Source: Nocardia altamirensis NBRC 108246 (GTDB lineage Bacteria > Actinomycetota > Actinomycetes > Mycobacteriales > Mycobacteriaceae). From it: a DNA stretch of 64,000 nt. The DNA is taken from contig NZ_BDAY01000003.1 of NCBI RefSeq assembly GCF_001612685.1, positions 240,135 through 304,134 on the forward strand. The letters are read 5' to 3'. The position numbers and the translations under genes were made by a program. Below are positions 51,069 through 62,053 of this stretch, one piece after another (the stretch's first letter is position 1; every line of letters starts with the position of its first letter). Below the pieces are notes generated by a model. It worked only from the letters and a program-made list of their open reading frames with translations, was not told the origin of the DNA and did not search any database.

Positions 51069-52469
51069 GTGAGCTATTCGGATGGTCGGCGGCTGGCAAC
51101 GCTCGGTGCATTGATTTCGGTGGTGCAGCTGACGCAAGTCGCGATGTCGACGACCAATTACGCGGTAATGGGGACACTCGGTGTGCGCCACATCGCCGCA
51201 GGCGGCCTTGTGTTGCTGTTGTTCAACCAGATTCGCAGCATCTGCGTCGGCGTGATCACGGGCACCGAGAATCTCGTCGCGATCGCGGTGAGCAGCGCCG
51301 AAAAACGCAAGGTGGCACCGGATTCCGACGTCAGGGCGGTGCTGCGGTCGAGCTTCGCGATCGCCACGGTGTCCGGCGTGCTCGGCGGGCTACTGCTGAT
51401 CGGGTTCGGTTGGTCGCTGCAATGGCTCGGCCAGGACGCGGCGGTGCTCGACGCGGCGCGACCGATGATCGTGGCCTTGGCGCCTGCGCTGCTGCCGTAC
51501 TTGTGGTTTCAGGTGCTGCGCCTGTACACCATCGGCATGCAACGCGCCCAAGTCGCGTCGATGGTCTCCCTCGGCGCCGCGCTGCTGAACCTGGTGCTCG
51601 TGCCGTGCCTGGTCTATGGCGTCGGCCCGCTACCGGCGTTGCGACTCACCGGCATCGGTGCCGCGACATCGTTGGTCTTCCTGCTCACTGCCGGGGTTTT
51701 CTGGCTGCTCGTGCGCCGCGATCCGGCATTGAATGTGGCGCTGTCGGTGCGGATCTGGCCGGTGCGCTGGCCGGACGTGCGTGGCCAACTACGACTGGGC
51801 GCCCCGATCGCACTGACCTTCGGCTCCGAGGCGGGCATCTTCTCGGTGCTCGGTCTGGTGATCGGCACGTTCGGGGCGGCAACGCTGGCCGCGCACAACG
51901 TCGTCAGTCAGGTCGTCTACGTCGTGCTGCAGGCGGCGGTCGGACTGTCGCACGGTGCCTCGATCCTGTTGAGCCGAGCGGTTTTCGGTGGGGCGTACCG
52001 GCAGGCGCACGCCTTGACCTGGCTGGCGGTGCGGCAGGCCGCGGTGATTCCGGCGCTGGCTGGGCTGCTGTACCTGCTCGCCCCCGATGTGGTGCTTCGC
52101 TGGTTTCTCGACGGTGCGGAGTCGGCGGCGACACTGCAGATCGCGTCCACGTTTCTCTGCGTCGCGGTCGTACTCCAATTCTTCGACGCGGCACAGACTC
52201 TCGGGGTCGGCCTGCTGCGCGGTCTGACGAAGACCGGCGTCGGCTTTCGCGCATCGTTGCTCGGCAACTGGGTGGTCGGCCTTCCGGTCGCGCTGTTGCT
52301 CACCTTCCCCCTCGGCCTCGGCGCGATCGGCGTCTGGTTGGGCCTGACTGCGGGCCTCGCCACTGCCGCGATCCTCATGGTGCATGGCACGCTCGCCCGG
52401 CTTCGCGGATATCTCGATGCCGACCGGATGCCGCAGCGGGTTGCCCTCCGCGTCTCGGAAACCCGCTGA
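51069..52469 (+). CDS. MATE family efflux transporter
   Basis: A 466-residue membrane protein with 12 expected helices, the MATE multidrug-export fold in two halves. Early helix TNYAVMGTLGVRHIAAGGLV and the loop LVLVPCLVYGVGPLPALRLT, then GIGAATSLVFLLTAGVFWLL, mark the first half; LRLGAPIALTFGSEAGIFSV, GTFGAATLAAHNVVSQVVYV and VGLSHGASILLSRAVFGGAY the second. MATE pumps expel cationic or flavin-like compounds using Na+ or H+ gradients. GTG at 51069 follows GAGGAGGTCTG. It is the sole member of its transcript as far as visible. Confidence 0.88.
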   Translation: MSYSDGRRLATLGALISVVQLTQVAMSTTNYAVMGTLGVRHIAAGGLVLLLFNQIRSICVGVITGTENLVAIAVSSAEKRKVAPDSDVRAVLRSSFAIATVSGVLGGLLLIGFGWSLQWLGQDAAVLDAARPMIVALAPALLPYLWFQVLRLYTIGMQRAQVASMVSLGAALLNLVLVPCLVYGVGPLPALRLTGIGAATSLVFLLTAGVFWLLVRRDPALNVALSVRIWPVRWPDVRGQLRLGAPIALTFGSEAGIFSVLGLVIGTFGAATLAAHNVVSQVVYVVLQAAVGLSHGASILLSRAVFGGAYRQAHALTWLAVRQAAVIPALAGLLYLLAPDVVLRWFLDGAESAATLQIASTFLCVAVVLQFFDAAQTLGVGLLRGLTKTGVGFRASLLGNWVVGLPVALLLTFPLGLGAIGVWLGLTAGLATAAILMVHGTLARLRGYLDADRMPQRVALRVSETR

Positions 52470-52535
52470 CCTGCGTCAGGACGGATTCTCGTGCGGCATC
52501 TCGGAGCAAACTCGAGAGTTCCGCCCCCACCATAA

Positions 52536-52549
52536 TGAAACGCGTTCTA
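52536..52549. promoter_or_regulatory. KstR-like box
   Basis: TGAAACGCGTTCTA matches the core TAGAACGTGTTCTA of the actinobacterial steroid-catabolism repressor KstR at 11 of 14 positions, including AACG and GTTCTA. It lies 43-56 bases upstream of the HsaA-like start. KstR is not encoded in the window. Confidence 0.5.
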
Positions 52550-52591
52550 GTTTAGGGGTTCGTGGTCGGACCGGAAGGGACGGGGAATGTG

Positions 52592-53770
52592 ATGGCGCAG
52601 GTTCTGGAGCGCATCGAGCAGTACGCGGACGAGATCAGCGCGGCAGGCGTCGAGGGCGACAAGTTGATGCGACTGCCCGACACCGTGGCCCAGCGGTTGC
52701 GGGAGTCCGGCGCCATCCGGATGCTGCAGCCGAAGCAGTACGGCGGTCTCGAAGTACACCCGCGCGAGTTCGCCGAAACCACCATGGCGATCGGCGCGAT
52801 GGACGGCGCCGCCGGGTGGGTGACCGGCATCGTCGGTGTACATCCCTGGGAGCTCGCGTTTTTCGATCCTGCGGCCCAAGACGAGGTGTGGGGTGCCGAC
52901 CCCGACACGTGGATGGCCTCGCCGTACGCGCCGATGGGTATCGCGACTCCGGTCGACGGCGGATACCAGCTCAGCGGCCGCTGGTCGTTCTCGTCCGGCA
53001 CCGACCACTGTCAGTGGGTGATGATCGGCGCCGCCGTCGGCGACAAGCACGGCAAGCGACTGCTGCCGCCGCAAATGCTGCATGTGCTGCTGCCACGCAG
53101 CGACTACGACATCGACCAGGACAGTTGGGATGTCGTCGGCCTGCGCGGCACCGGAAGCAAAGACCTGATCGTCAAGGGGGCGTTCGTTCCCACCCACCGG
53201 ACCATCGATGCGTCGAAAGTCTTCGAGGGCACCGCGCCGAAGGAGGCGGGTCGCACCGAGACGCTGTACCGGTTTCCGTTCTCCTGCATCTTCCCGCTCG
53301 GCATCACCTCGTCGCTGATCGGCATCGCCGAGGGCGCCTTGGCCTGCCACCTCGCCGCACAGAAATCGCGAATCACGGTGGCGGGCACAGCGATCAAGGA
53401 CGACCCGTACGTGCTGTTCGCGATCGGCGAGGCCGCCGCCGAGATCGCGGCATCGAGGGCCGCGATCCTCGAAACGGTGGACCGGTTCTGGGACATGAGC
53501 GAGAAGGGACAGGACATCACCTTCGAGTTGCGCGCCATCGGTCGACGCACGCAGACCGCCGCCGCGTGGCGGGTGGTTCGAGCCGTCGACGAGATCTTCG
53601 CCCGTTCGGGCGGCGGTGCCTTGCAGATGAAGACGCCGCTGCAACGATTCTGGCGCGACGCGCACGCCGGACTGGCCCACGCGATCCACGTGCCAGGCTC
53701 GATCTTCCATGCTTCGGCGCTGACCCAGCTCGGCGGTGAACCGCAGGGGATCTACCGCTCGATGATCTGA
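52592..53770 (+). CDS. HsaA-like group D flavin-dependent monooxygenase
   Basis: A 392-residue acyl-CoA-dehydrogenase-fold oxygenase similar throughout to HsaA, the two-component 3-HSA hydroxylase of steroid ring degradation. Matches from memory: RLPDTVAQRLRESGAIRMLQ, YGGLEVHPREFAETTMAIGA, GWVTGIVGVHPWELAFFDPA, QDEVWGADPDTWMASPYAPM, GYQLSGRWSFSSGTDHCQWV, VVGLRGTGSKDLIV, and the C-terminal PLQRFWRDAHAGLAHAIHVP. It needs a separate flavin reductase (HsaB), which is not next to it. ATG at 52592 follows GGGACGGGGAATGTG. The KstR-like box upstream supports a steroid-related role, perhaps on a ring variant. Confidence 0.85.
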   Translation: MAQVLERIEQYADEISAAGVEGDKLMRLPDTVAQRLRESGAIRMLQPKQYGGLEVHPREFAETTMAIGAMDGAAGWVTGIVGVHPWELAFFDPAAQDEVWGADPDTWMASPYAPMGIATPVDGGYQLSGRWSFSSGTDHCQWVMIGAAVGDKHGKRLLPPQMLHVLLPRSDYDIDQDSWDVVGLRGTGSKDLIVKGAFVPTHRTIDASKVFEGTAPKEAGRTETLYRFPFSCIFPLGITSSLIGIAEGALACHLAAQKSRITVAGTAIKDDPYVLFAIGEAAAEIAASRAAILETVDRFWDMSEKGQDITFELRAIGRRTQTAAAWRVVRAVDEIFARSGGGALQMKTPLQRFWRDAHAGLAHAIHVPGSIFHASALTQLGGEPQGIYRSMI

Positions 53771-53791
53771 GCGCCGGCAGCGCACAGCTGG

Positions 53792-54973
53792 TCATGGCGC
53801 GCAGAGGGCGCTGTCGACGATTGCCGTGATGTGCTGTGTGGGCTCGGCGGTTTCGGGGACCTCGTTGACGCTGATCGTGATTGCGTGGCCGTCGGTGGTG
53901 ACGCCGCCTCTGGTCTCGAAGCCGTCGATGTCGCCGCCGTGGCCCCAAGCGTCCTTGTCGCAGGAGAGTCGGCGGAGCATCAGGCCGAGCCCGTAACTGG
54001 TGGTCGACCCCGGAATCGGCAGGGGGACAGTCGTTTTCATCTCGGCCAGCTGGGCAGCGGGGAGCAGTTCACCGTTCAGGAGGGCGGTGAAGAAGTGATT
54101 GAGGTCGGCGCCGGTGGAGACGAGTGCGCCCGCCGCGCCTGCCGATGTCACGTTCTGCTCCGTGTAGTCGATCCGGGTGCCGTCGGTCGTGCGGTAGCCG
54201 CGGGGATGAGGGCCGCGGATCCCGGTTTCATCAGGGTCGGGGTAATAGGTGTCGCGCAGGCCGAGTGGCTCGATGATGCGGTGGGTGAGCTGCGCGGAAA
54301 GGGTGTCCCCGGTGATCTTCTCGATCACCATGCCCGCGATGGCGTAGTTGGTGTTGGAGTACGCCCATTGCGTCCCTGGTTCGAAATCAGCGGGTGCGGT
54401 GAGCGCGTCGCGCACGACTTCGGCGATGTCCACCTTGCCCCATCGCACGCGCTCGGTGTTCATGTCGAGCTGTCCCGGCTTGGGGGTCACGCCGAACTCT
54501 GCCGCGTACTCCGGCAGTCCGCTGGTGTGCTGCAACAGGTTTCGGATCGTGATCCGATGTCCGTCGATGCCGGGACCTTGTACGACGCCAGGGAGGTACT
54601 GCGCCACCGGCGCATCGAGGGCGACCTTGCCCTCGGCGACCAACTGCAACATGACGGTCGCCACGAAAGGCTTTGTGTTGCTGCCGATTCGTACACGGGC
54701 GTTGTCCTGGAAGGGAGTGCCGTGCGCGAGGTCGCCCGCGCCCGCAGCAGCGGTCCAGACCTTACCGTGCTCGGTGAGCACGACTTGAGCGCCGGGCAGG
54801 CGGTCTTCCGAGATCAGCTTGCCGAGGGCGTCGACGATCGCCGCCCGTCCTGGGTCGGCAGGAACCTGCCCGACCTGCTCGGTTCCTGGGGAACTGCACG
54901 ATGCCATGACGGTTACCACCGCGCAGGCCGTCAGTGCGGTGGCCAACGGTCGACGACTTACCTTGATGCGCAA
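53792..54973 (-). CDS. Serine beta-lactamase-like/DD-peptidase lipoprotein
   Basis: A 393-residue lipoprotein with the penicillin-binding-protein-like beta-lactamase fold (class C/S12 type). The three motifs are visible: SNTK (Ser-x-x-Lys) in RVRIGSNTKPF, Tyr-Ser-Asn in QWAYSNTNYAIAGMV, and HGG in WGHGGDIDGFETRGG. The lipobox is VMASC in the N-terminal signal. Function could be an esterase, D-aminopeptidase or DD-carboxypeptidase; none can be chosen. The TTG at 54973 (after AAGGGAAGAG) gives a typical short lipoprotein signal; an ATG at 55003 in frame is the alternative. Convergent with the HsaA-like gene. Confidence 0.82.
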   Translation of the reverse strand: MRIKVSRRPLATALTACAVVTVMASCSSPGTEQVGQVPADPGRAAIVDALGKLISEDRLPGAQVVLTEHGKVWTAAAGAGDLAHGTPFQDNARVRIGSNTKPFVATVMLQLVAEGKVALDAPVAQYLPGVVQGPGIDGHRITIRNLLQHTSGLPEYAAEFGVTPKPGQLDMNTERVRWGKVDIAEVVRDALTAPADFEPGTQWAYSNTNYAIAGMVIEKITGDTLSAQLTHRIIEPLGLRDTYYPDPDETGIRGPHPRGYRTTDGTRIDYTEQNVTSAGAAGALVSTGADLNHFFTALLNGELLPAAQLAEMKTTVPLPIPGSTTSYGLGLMLRRLSCDKDAWGHGGDIDGFETRGGVTTDGHAITISVNEVPETAEPTQHITAIVDSALCAP

Positions 54974-55078
54974 AACTCTTCCCTTCGTGGCGGACATTGT
55001 CACGCTACGAAGAAGCTGTGCGTCTCTCCCAGGTAGTGACCACCCTTCTTGGTGGTGGTGCTGGCCCCACCCCTGAGC

Positions 55079-56224
55079 TCACTCCGTTTGTCGTCGCAGC
55101 TGCGCCGCCAGCCACAACACGACCCCGTATCCGAACGCCACGTCCGCGTTCGAGACCAGCGCGGCGGCCGGAAAGACGATGGCGTGCCGCAATCCCGCGT
55201 CGGACAGTTCGCGCAGGTGCGCCAGAATCTCGCGCGGCGTGCCGATCGTGAGCCACTCGTGCAGCACCTCGTCGGTGACCTCCGCGATCGCCTCGTACAC
55301 CTCGGCTTTGGAAAGCCGATGCGGCATCAGATCGATCAGCCCTCGGAAGTCCTCGCCGAAAGGATGTTTCGCACCGCAGCGCGCCCACACCGCGTTCGGC
55401 GCCATCAAGCCGAGATAACGGACCGCGGGGGCGCGCAGCAGTCGCCGGATACCCGAATGGCTACGCGCGGTGAGCATTTGGATCATCTGCGCAGGCACGA
55501 TCGCGTCGGGATCACGGCCTGCAGCGCGCGCAGCCGCATGGACCACGTGCAGTCGTCGTTCGTACTCCTGCGGCGACACCGTCTCCCACGGATACCAGCC
55601 GTCGGCATAGCGCCCCGTCAGCTCGAGCATCCTCGGCCCGTGCGCGCCGATCCAGATCTGCGGCATCCGATCCGGCGGAACCGTCAAATCCATTACTGCC
55701 CGGTCGATTCGGTAATACTTCCCGGCGAAGTCCAGCGACTCCGGCGCGGTCAGCGCCGCGCGAAGCACCTGCAGCGCCTCCTCGAAACGATCGACCGGCC
55801 GATTCCAGGTGAACCCGTACGGCTCCAGGTTCTCTCGCTCACCGGATCCGATCCCGAGGATCGGCGGCACCTTCGTCATCTGCGCCAGCGTCAGAAAGGT
55901 CTGCGCCAACAGCACCGGGTGCCTGCGATGCGGATCGGTCGCTCCGACGCCTATCTGCACTCGCCCAGCCCCGGCCGCCACATGACCGAGCAGCGGCGCG
56001 AAATCGAGCTGCTCGTCCGGGCTGCGCACCACCTTCGCCTGCGGTGTGAAGTCGGTGTCCCAGATGGACTTCGGAAACACGCTGATCAAATGATCCGGCG
56101 TCAGCACCGAATCCAGCCGTCCGAGCCGAGCCATCCGCACCAAGAACCGCGTGCCGCCGACCGGCGGATTCCCACCGGCAAGCGTGCCAACCGCAAACGG
56201 TCGCCCATTAGTCGAGTCCGCCAC
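55079..56224 (-). CDS. LLM-class F420-dependent oxidoreductase
   Basis: A 381-residue TIM-barrel protein of the luciferase-like monooxygenase family, F420-using in actinobacteria. It has SVLTPDHLISVFPKSIWDTD near 40-59, LLGHVAAGAGRVQIGVGATD, HRRHPVLLAQTFLTLAQMTK, PILGIGSGERENLEPYGFTW, RFEEALQVLRAAL and PQIWIGAHGPRMLELTGRYA, all family blocks around the cofactor. GTG at 56224 follows AAGGAGACCACT. It may act on an unknown small molecule; no partner is adjacent. Divergent from nothing; the PucR gene ends 160 bases upstream on the same strand. Confidence 0.82.
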   Translation of the reverse strand: MADSTNGRPFAVGTLAGGNPPVGGTRFLVRMARLGRLDSVLTPDHLISVFPKSIWDTDFTPQAKVVRSPDEQLDFAPLLGHVAAGAGRVQIGVGATDPHRRHPVLLAQTFLTLAQMTKVPPILGIGSGERENLEPYGFTWNRPVDRFEEALQVLRAALTAPESLDFAGKYYRIDRAVMDLTVPPDRMPQIWIGAHGPRMLELTGRYADGWYPWETVSPQEYERRLHVVHAAARAAGRDPDAIVPAQMIQMLTARSHSGIRRLLRAPAVRYLGLMAPNAVWARCGAKHPFGEDFRGLIDLMPHRLSKAEVYEAIAEVTDEVLHEWLTIGTPREILAHLRELSDAGLRHAIVFPAAALVSNADVAFGYGVVLWLAAQLRRQTE

Positions 56225-56385
56225 AGTGGTCTCCTTTCGACCGCCTGCCCCGCTCCAGGCGCCCACCGATTATCCCGTCGCGCTGCGCCCGCGTCCGGTG
56301 ATTCCGCCGCGGAGATCACGCTGCGCCGGATCGAGCACGATGTCGTCCGAGTGACCGCTCCACCTTCTGAGTCGGTGCTATCGCG

Positions 56386-57588
56386 CTACGTGCGGAAGGA
56401 TTTGGTGACCAGACGGCGGGCGACGCGGGCCGCCATCAGCGTGGAAATGCCTGCGGGGTCCTGTGGGTCGTAGCCGGTGAAGTCGGCGATGCGGGAGAGT
56501 CGGTAGGTCACCGTGTTGCGATGGATATAGAGGGCGCGGGCGGTGGCGTTGTGGTTGAACTGGTTGGCCACGTACTGGTCGAGGGTGCCGACCAGGAGCG
56601 GGTGGTCGTCGAGCGGATCGAGGATCGCGGCGAGGTTGGGCAGTGCGGCGCCCGTCGTCGCTATCGCGTACTCGAACATCATGTCCTGGCGGCGGCAGAC
56701 GACGGCGGAAAAGTCAAGGCAGCGTGCGGTTTCCGCGACGATCTGGGCCTCGGCGTACGCGCTCGGAATGTCGGCGTGCGCGGCCGCGGTGGCGACGCCG
56801 ATCCAGAACTGCGGATGGGATCCGTTGTCGCGCAGGTCGAGTCGGGTGACCAGTGCCCCGACCGGGTCGGCATGGTCGTTCGGGCCGAGCGGCACCAGCG
56901 CGGTCCAGCCGCCGCGATCGCGGTGCAGGAAGGCGCCGGGCACCTTGCCGATGCGAGAGCGCAGACCGGTCAGCGTGCCCGGCGCCGACTCGCCGAGGCG
57001 GATGACCGCGACGAGGAAGGCCTCCGCCAAAGTCACCTCGTGGTCGCGGGTCCATTCGCTCGGGTCCCGCCCGGCGAGCAGTGCGGCGGCGATCTCGTTC
57101 TGCTCCAACAGATCCCACCGAGGTTGCCGCGCATCATCGACCAGCGCGATCGCGATGCGTGACATGACCAGGCTCGAATAGTTGGTGAGCAGCAAGCCGA
57201 GCTGCGGGATGAGTGGGTGATCGCCCGCGTCGATCGCGGGCATCAGCTGCGACCAGAAGAAGCCGATGCCGACGCGATAGTTGGTCAGCACCTCGGCGAG
57301 CGGCATGCCGTCCCTGACCAGCTTCATGGCCCGCTCGATCAGCGGAAGGGTGTCGTGCTCGGAGGGTTCGACGTTGTCGACGGCGTAGCGGAAGAACAGT
57401 TCGAGGTTCAACCGCGCGCTCGGCACGAAATCGGCGACGAACAGCGACGCTGGCAATGCGTCGTACGGCGGCACATCCACGCGAACCTGGTCGGTCAGCG
57501 CGATTGCGCGCGCCCGGATGGCGGCGATCATCGCAGGCCATCGGTCCGGTCCACTGTTCAGTTCGCCGGTCAGGGGGATGTGCGTCAT
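56386..57588 (-). CDS. PucR/CdaR-type transcriptional regulator
   Basis: A 400-residue regulator. An N-terminal sensory region of about 300 residues includes FFRYAVDNVEPSEHDTLPLI and a GGDEF-like CdaR segment (GALVTRLDLRDNGSHPQFWI). The C-terminal HTH_30 is at about 340-395: VGTLDQYVANQFNHNATARA, LYIHRNTVTYRLSRIADFTG, YDPQD, as in PucR purine-catabolism regulators. ATG at 57588 follows GGCGGGAGTCCG. It lies upstream of the LLM gene on the same strand and downstream of the divergent-free lipase; the target is not evident, but the LLM oxidoreductase 160 bases away is the closest. Confidence 0.83.
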   Translation of the reverse strand: MTHIPLTGELNSGPDRWPAMIAAIRARAIALTDQVRVDVPPYDALPASLFVADFVPSARLNLELFFRYAVDNVEPSEHDTLPLIERAMKLVRDGMPLAEVLTNYRVGIGFFWSQLMPAIDAGDHPLIPQLGLLLTNYSSLVMSRIAIALVDDARQPRWDLLEQNEIAAALLAGRDPSEWTRDHEVTLAEAFLVAVIRLGESAPGTLTGLRSRIGKVPGAFLHRDRGGWTALVPLGPNDHADPVGALVTRLDLRDNGSHPQFWIGVATAAAHADIPSAYAEAQIVAETARCLDFSAVVCRRQDMMFEYAIATTGAALPNLAAILDPLDDHPLLVGTLDQYVANQFNHNATARALYIHRNTVTYRLSRIADFTGYDPQDPAGISTLMAARVARRLVTKSFRT

Positions 57589-57638
57589 CGGACTCCCGCC
57601 TCTCGGCACAAACTCCTGCGGAGGATACGCGGTCCTTC

Positions 57639-57670
57639 CGCCCGGCGGCACCCCCGCGTGCCGCCGGGCG
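57639..57670 (-). terminator. Terminator after the lipase gene
   Basis: CGCCCGGCGGCAC (57639-57651) and GTGCCGCCGGGCG (57658-57670) make a perfect 13-bp stem with a 6-base loop, 5 bases past the lipase stop on the minus strand. Confidence 0.8.
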
Positions 57671-57675
57671 AAGCA

Positions 57676-59007
57676 TCAGCTACCGGGGAACCCTGGCGGC
57701 AGCGGTTGGAAGTCCGCCTTGAACTTCGGGCCGGGTGGCAGCCCGCGCAGCACCGCGCTGGTCCAGGCGACCGCGGGCGGCCAACCGGTCACCGCGTTGG
57801 TGATGTGCTCGGGCACCGGCACGGTGTAGAAGCGCAGATCCGCGCCGCGCTCCCAGTACGAGTTCACCGTCGGCAACACCACCGAGGGCGGGATCAGCTC
57901 GTCCCACATGCCGTGCCACCACAGCACCGGGGTGTCCGGGATGTGCTGGCCGAGGCTGTTGTCCTGCAACACCTTCAGGATCTCCGGCGAGGTCTCCAGC
58001 GACCGGCCCGGCTGGTAGTAGTCGCTGAGCGGCCGGTAGACGCCCGACAGCGCGATGGTCGCATAGCAGCGGCTCTGGAAATCCCGGAGCAATCGCTGCC
58101 CCTCGTCGTTCAGCAGATTCTCCGGCCGGAACACGTCCGGATACTCGCGCGCGAGGCTGGCCAGGCCGAGCCACATCGTGAAGTTACTGGTGCCGGTCAA
58201 GCCGGGCTGCTCGCGGGTCGCGTACGCGGCAACGCCGACCAGGTTGCCCGGCGTGCCGCCGATGGAGGTGGCGAGGATCCGCACATCGGGGGCGTAGGTC
58301 GCGCGCAACTCGGCGGCGCGAATGGATCCCGATCCGCCGCCGGAATACCCGTAGAGCGCGATACCCGAATCGGTGAGACCGAGTCCGGCGTCGTTCTTCA
58401 TGGCGCGCAAGCTGTCCAGCACCATTTTGCCTTCGGCATAGGTGTTGAACGTGTTGAATTTGCCGTCGAAGTCGGGCACGTTGATCGCGAAACCCTGAGT
58501 CAGCCAGTACACCGCGAGCGCGGCTTCCTTCATGGTTCCGGTCTGCAGCGTGTACGACGGATTGCACGCCGAGTCGGTGGAGTCGATCGCCTCCTGGAAC
58601 GACAGCACCGGCCGCGGGCTGCCTGACCACGGAATACCCGGCACGATGACCGTCGTCGCGGTGACGATCGGGTTGTCGTGCACATCGTTCGACCGGAACA
58701 ACAACTGTTTGGTGTACACCGGGAACGGGATGCCGAGCAGCCGAGTCTGCACCTCACGAGAGCGCACGATCTGGCCGGGCTGATACGAATCCAGGTTCTC
58801 CGGATCGTTGTACCAGGGATCCTCGCGCGGCGTCGGAATCGGCAGCAGGTCGTACAGCTGCGGTTCGGTCGGCAACTGCGGCAACTGATTTCGGTCCGGT
58901 GGGAAGGTCGGATAAGGGGGATCGGCCGCAGCCACCCCCGCGCCGCCCACCGCCACCAACGCCGACATCGTCAGTACGACGAGTCGACGCAGTCGAGACT
59001 TGCCCAC
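57676..59007 (-). CDS. Secreted lipase family protein (LIP/PF03583)
   Basis: A 443-residue exported alpha/beta hydrolase. Residues 1-30 are a Sec signal (LRRLVVLTMSALVAVGGAGV, cleavage near AAA-D). The nucleophile motif is GYSGGGSGSIRAAE (Ser in G-x-S-G-G-G), with HGMWDELIPPSVVLPTVNSY supplying the Asp and VPEHITNAVTGWPPAV the His. YTKQLLFRSNDVHDNPIVTA and DSTDSACNPSYTL are family blocks seen in secretory lipases of actinobacteria and fungi. The GTG at 59007, preceded by GGAGG at 5 bases, is preferred over upstream ATGs. Substrates are probably triacylglycerols or esters outside the cell. Confidence 0.87.
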   Translation of the reverse strand: MGKSRLRRLVVLTMSALVAVGGAGVAAADPPYPTFPPDRNQLPQLPTEPQLYDLLPIPTPREDPWYNDPENLDSYQPGQIVRSREVQTRLLGIPFPVYTKQLLFRSNDVHDNPIVTATTVIVPGIPWSGSPRPVLSFQEAIDSTDSACNPSYTLQTGTMKEAALAVYWLTQGFAINVPDFDGKFNTFNTYAEGKMVLDSLRAMKNDAGLGLTDSGIALYGYSGGGSGSIRAAELRATYAPDVRILATSIGGTPGNLVGVAAYATREQPGLTGTSNFTMWLGLASLAREYPDVFRPENLLNDEGQRLLRDFQSRCYATIALSGVYRPLSDYYQPGRSLETSPEILKVLQDNSLGQHIPDTPVLWWHGMWDELIPPSVVLPTVNSYWERGADLRFYTVPVPEHITNAVTGWPPAVAWTSAVLRGLPPGPKFKADFQPLPPGFPGS

Positions 59008-59259
59008 GTGATCCTCCATCAGCATCGTTGCTCTATCGCCCAGGTCACACCGGCAAGGCGACAGGATCATGCTCACAGTCCGGGGCAGCAATGCGCTATC
59101 GACATAGTGCTGATAGCTCAGACAGAGACTTAGTGCATGTGCACTGTTGTGCAGGTGCGCGGTGCTCTTCTACTCGGTAATCGACGGCGAACCCCACCGT
59201 CAGGCAGTCGCATCTGCACAGATCGGTGGGGTTGTGGCGCTCGAACAGGCCGGTCCGGA

Positions 59260-60198
59260 TCAGACAGGGACGCCGCCGTAGGTCCTGCGGTACTTGGCCT
59301 CGAGGAACGACAGCGCGCCGAACGCCATCAGGCCGAGGGAGATCAGGATGAGCAGCCACGGGCCGAACGCCATGCCCGCGAAATCGCGCAGCACCGCATC
59401 GATGCCCTTGGCCTCGGCGGGGTCGTAGTTCATGGCCGCGACCACGGCGGCGATGCCGACGCCGATGACGATCGCGCCGCGCGCGAGATAGCCGATCCGG
59501 CCGAGCCAGACCGCGGCCCGGCGCGCGCCGTAGGTCATCCAGCCCATGCGGAGGTCGTCGACGAAGCTGAGCCCGAGGCCACGGATCGTCTGCCAGATCC
59601 CGAAGGCGACGATGGCGAGACCGATCAACAGGACGACCACCTGACCGCCGTCCCAGCTCAGGATGCGCGCACTCAGATCACGCGCGATCGCGTCGCTCGG
59701 CTTCGGTGTCCGACCGTGCACCACGAACCGGAACGTGCCCAAAAAGGCCAGGGCATAGACGATTCCGGACACCACGGCATAGGCGCGCTGCCCGCCGGAG
59801 TACGTCCGCCGCGCGCCGGCGACCTGCGCGATCCGCCACACAACCAGCGCGGCGAACCCGAACACCAGAATCCACAGCAGCAGATACCCGAGCGGCTTGC
59901 TCGCGATCGCCGCAAGCACACCGCCCCCGTCCGGTTCGTGCTCGGCCGTTCCGATTGCCAGCATGAATCCGAGGATGCCGAGCACCAGGTAGGCGATGCC
60001 GCGTGCGATGAACCCGAAGCGCGCAACCGCTTCCAGCCCACCCGAACTCGTGGATCTGCGGTCGTAGTCATCGTCGCGGCGGCCCCAACCCCGGTGTCCA
60101 CCGGATCGTCCCCATCCGCCGGACCGTCCCCACCCGCGCCGCGCGGTGCCGACTCGATCATGTCGCCGATATCTGTTCGTACTACGGAAAATGCTCAT
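59260..60198 (-). CDS. DUF1206 membrane protein
   Basis: A 312-residue membrane protein with a basic, Gly/Arg/Trp-rich cytosolic head of 50 residues (repeated GWGRSGG units) and six membrane helices arranged as three DUF1206 pairs. Each pair contains an Arg-G-x-A-Y/V-like turn: FIARGIAYLVLGILGFMLAI, YAVVSGIVYALAFLGTFRFV, IGYLARGAIVIGVGIAAVVA. Function unknown for the family. ATG at 60198 follows GGAACGAGGAATC. Divergent from the small membrane protein at 60311 across 112 bases. Confidence 0.85.
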   Translation of the reverse strand: MSIFRSTNRYRRHDRVGTARRGWGRSGGWGRSGGHRGWGRRDDDYDRRSTSSGGLEAVARFGFIARGIAYLVLGILGFMLAIGTAEHEPDGGGVLAAIASKPLGYLLLWILVFGFAALVVWRIAQVAGARRTYSGGQRAYAVVSGIVYALAFLGTFRFVVHGRTPKPSDAIARDLSARILSWDGGQVVVLLIGLAIVAFGIWQTIRGLGLSFVDDLRMGWMTYGARRAAVWLGRIGYLARGAIVIGVGIAAVVAAMNYDPAEAKGIDAVLRDFAGMAFGPWLLILISLGLMAFGALSFLEAKYRRTYGGVPV

Positions 60199-60310
60199 GA
60201 TTCCTCGTTCCTTCACCGCCCGTAATGCCCACTCGGTGGCGATTCACACGGTGCGGGTGGTTCGCAGCGTCCGCGCTGGGTAATTCCTCCGCACCACAAG
60301 GAGGTTCACC

Positions 60311-60496
60311 ATGATGGCAATAGCTGCCGCAGTCTCTTTCGCCCTCGCGCTGATACTCGATCTGACGGACGAGACCGTCGGCGACACCATCACCGCAGGC
60401 ACCCTGACCACGCTCGGCCTGCTGCTGATCGCGCTGCACCTGGCAGGCGTCGGTACCGGGACTCGCTCGTTGAAGTGGCGCCGCACCCGAAGGTGA
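60311..60496 (+). CDS. Small two-helix membrane protein
   Basis: A 61-residue protein with two membrane helices (about 3-17, AIAAAVSFALALILD, and 28-46, TAGTLTTLGLLLIALHLAG), a short polar turn (DLTDETVGD) and a basic C-terminus (RSLKWRRTRR). The ribosome site AAGGAGGTTCACC is near-perfect, and two ATG codons start the frame, so the gene looks real despite its size. It is divergent from DUF1206 and 84 bases before the monooxygenase. Function unknown. Confidence 0.7.
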   Translation: MMAIAAAVSFALALILDLTDETVGDTITAGTLTTLGLLLIALHLAGVGTGTRSLKWRRTRR

Positions 60497-62005
<1,509 letters not shown>

Positions 62006-62053
62006 GCACTACTGGGTCGGTGTGGCTCCGAATCCTGCACCGATACAACACGA

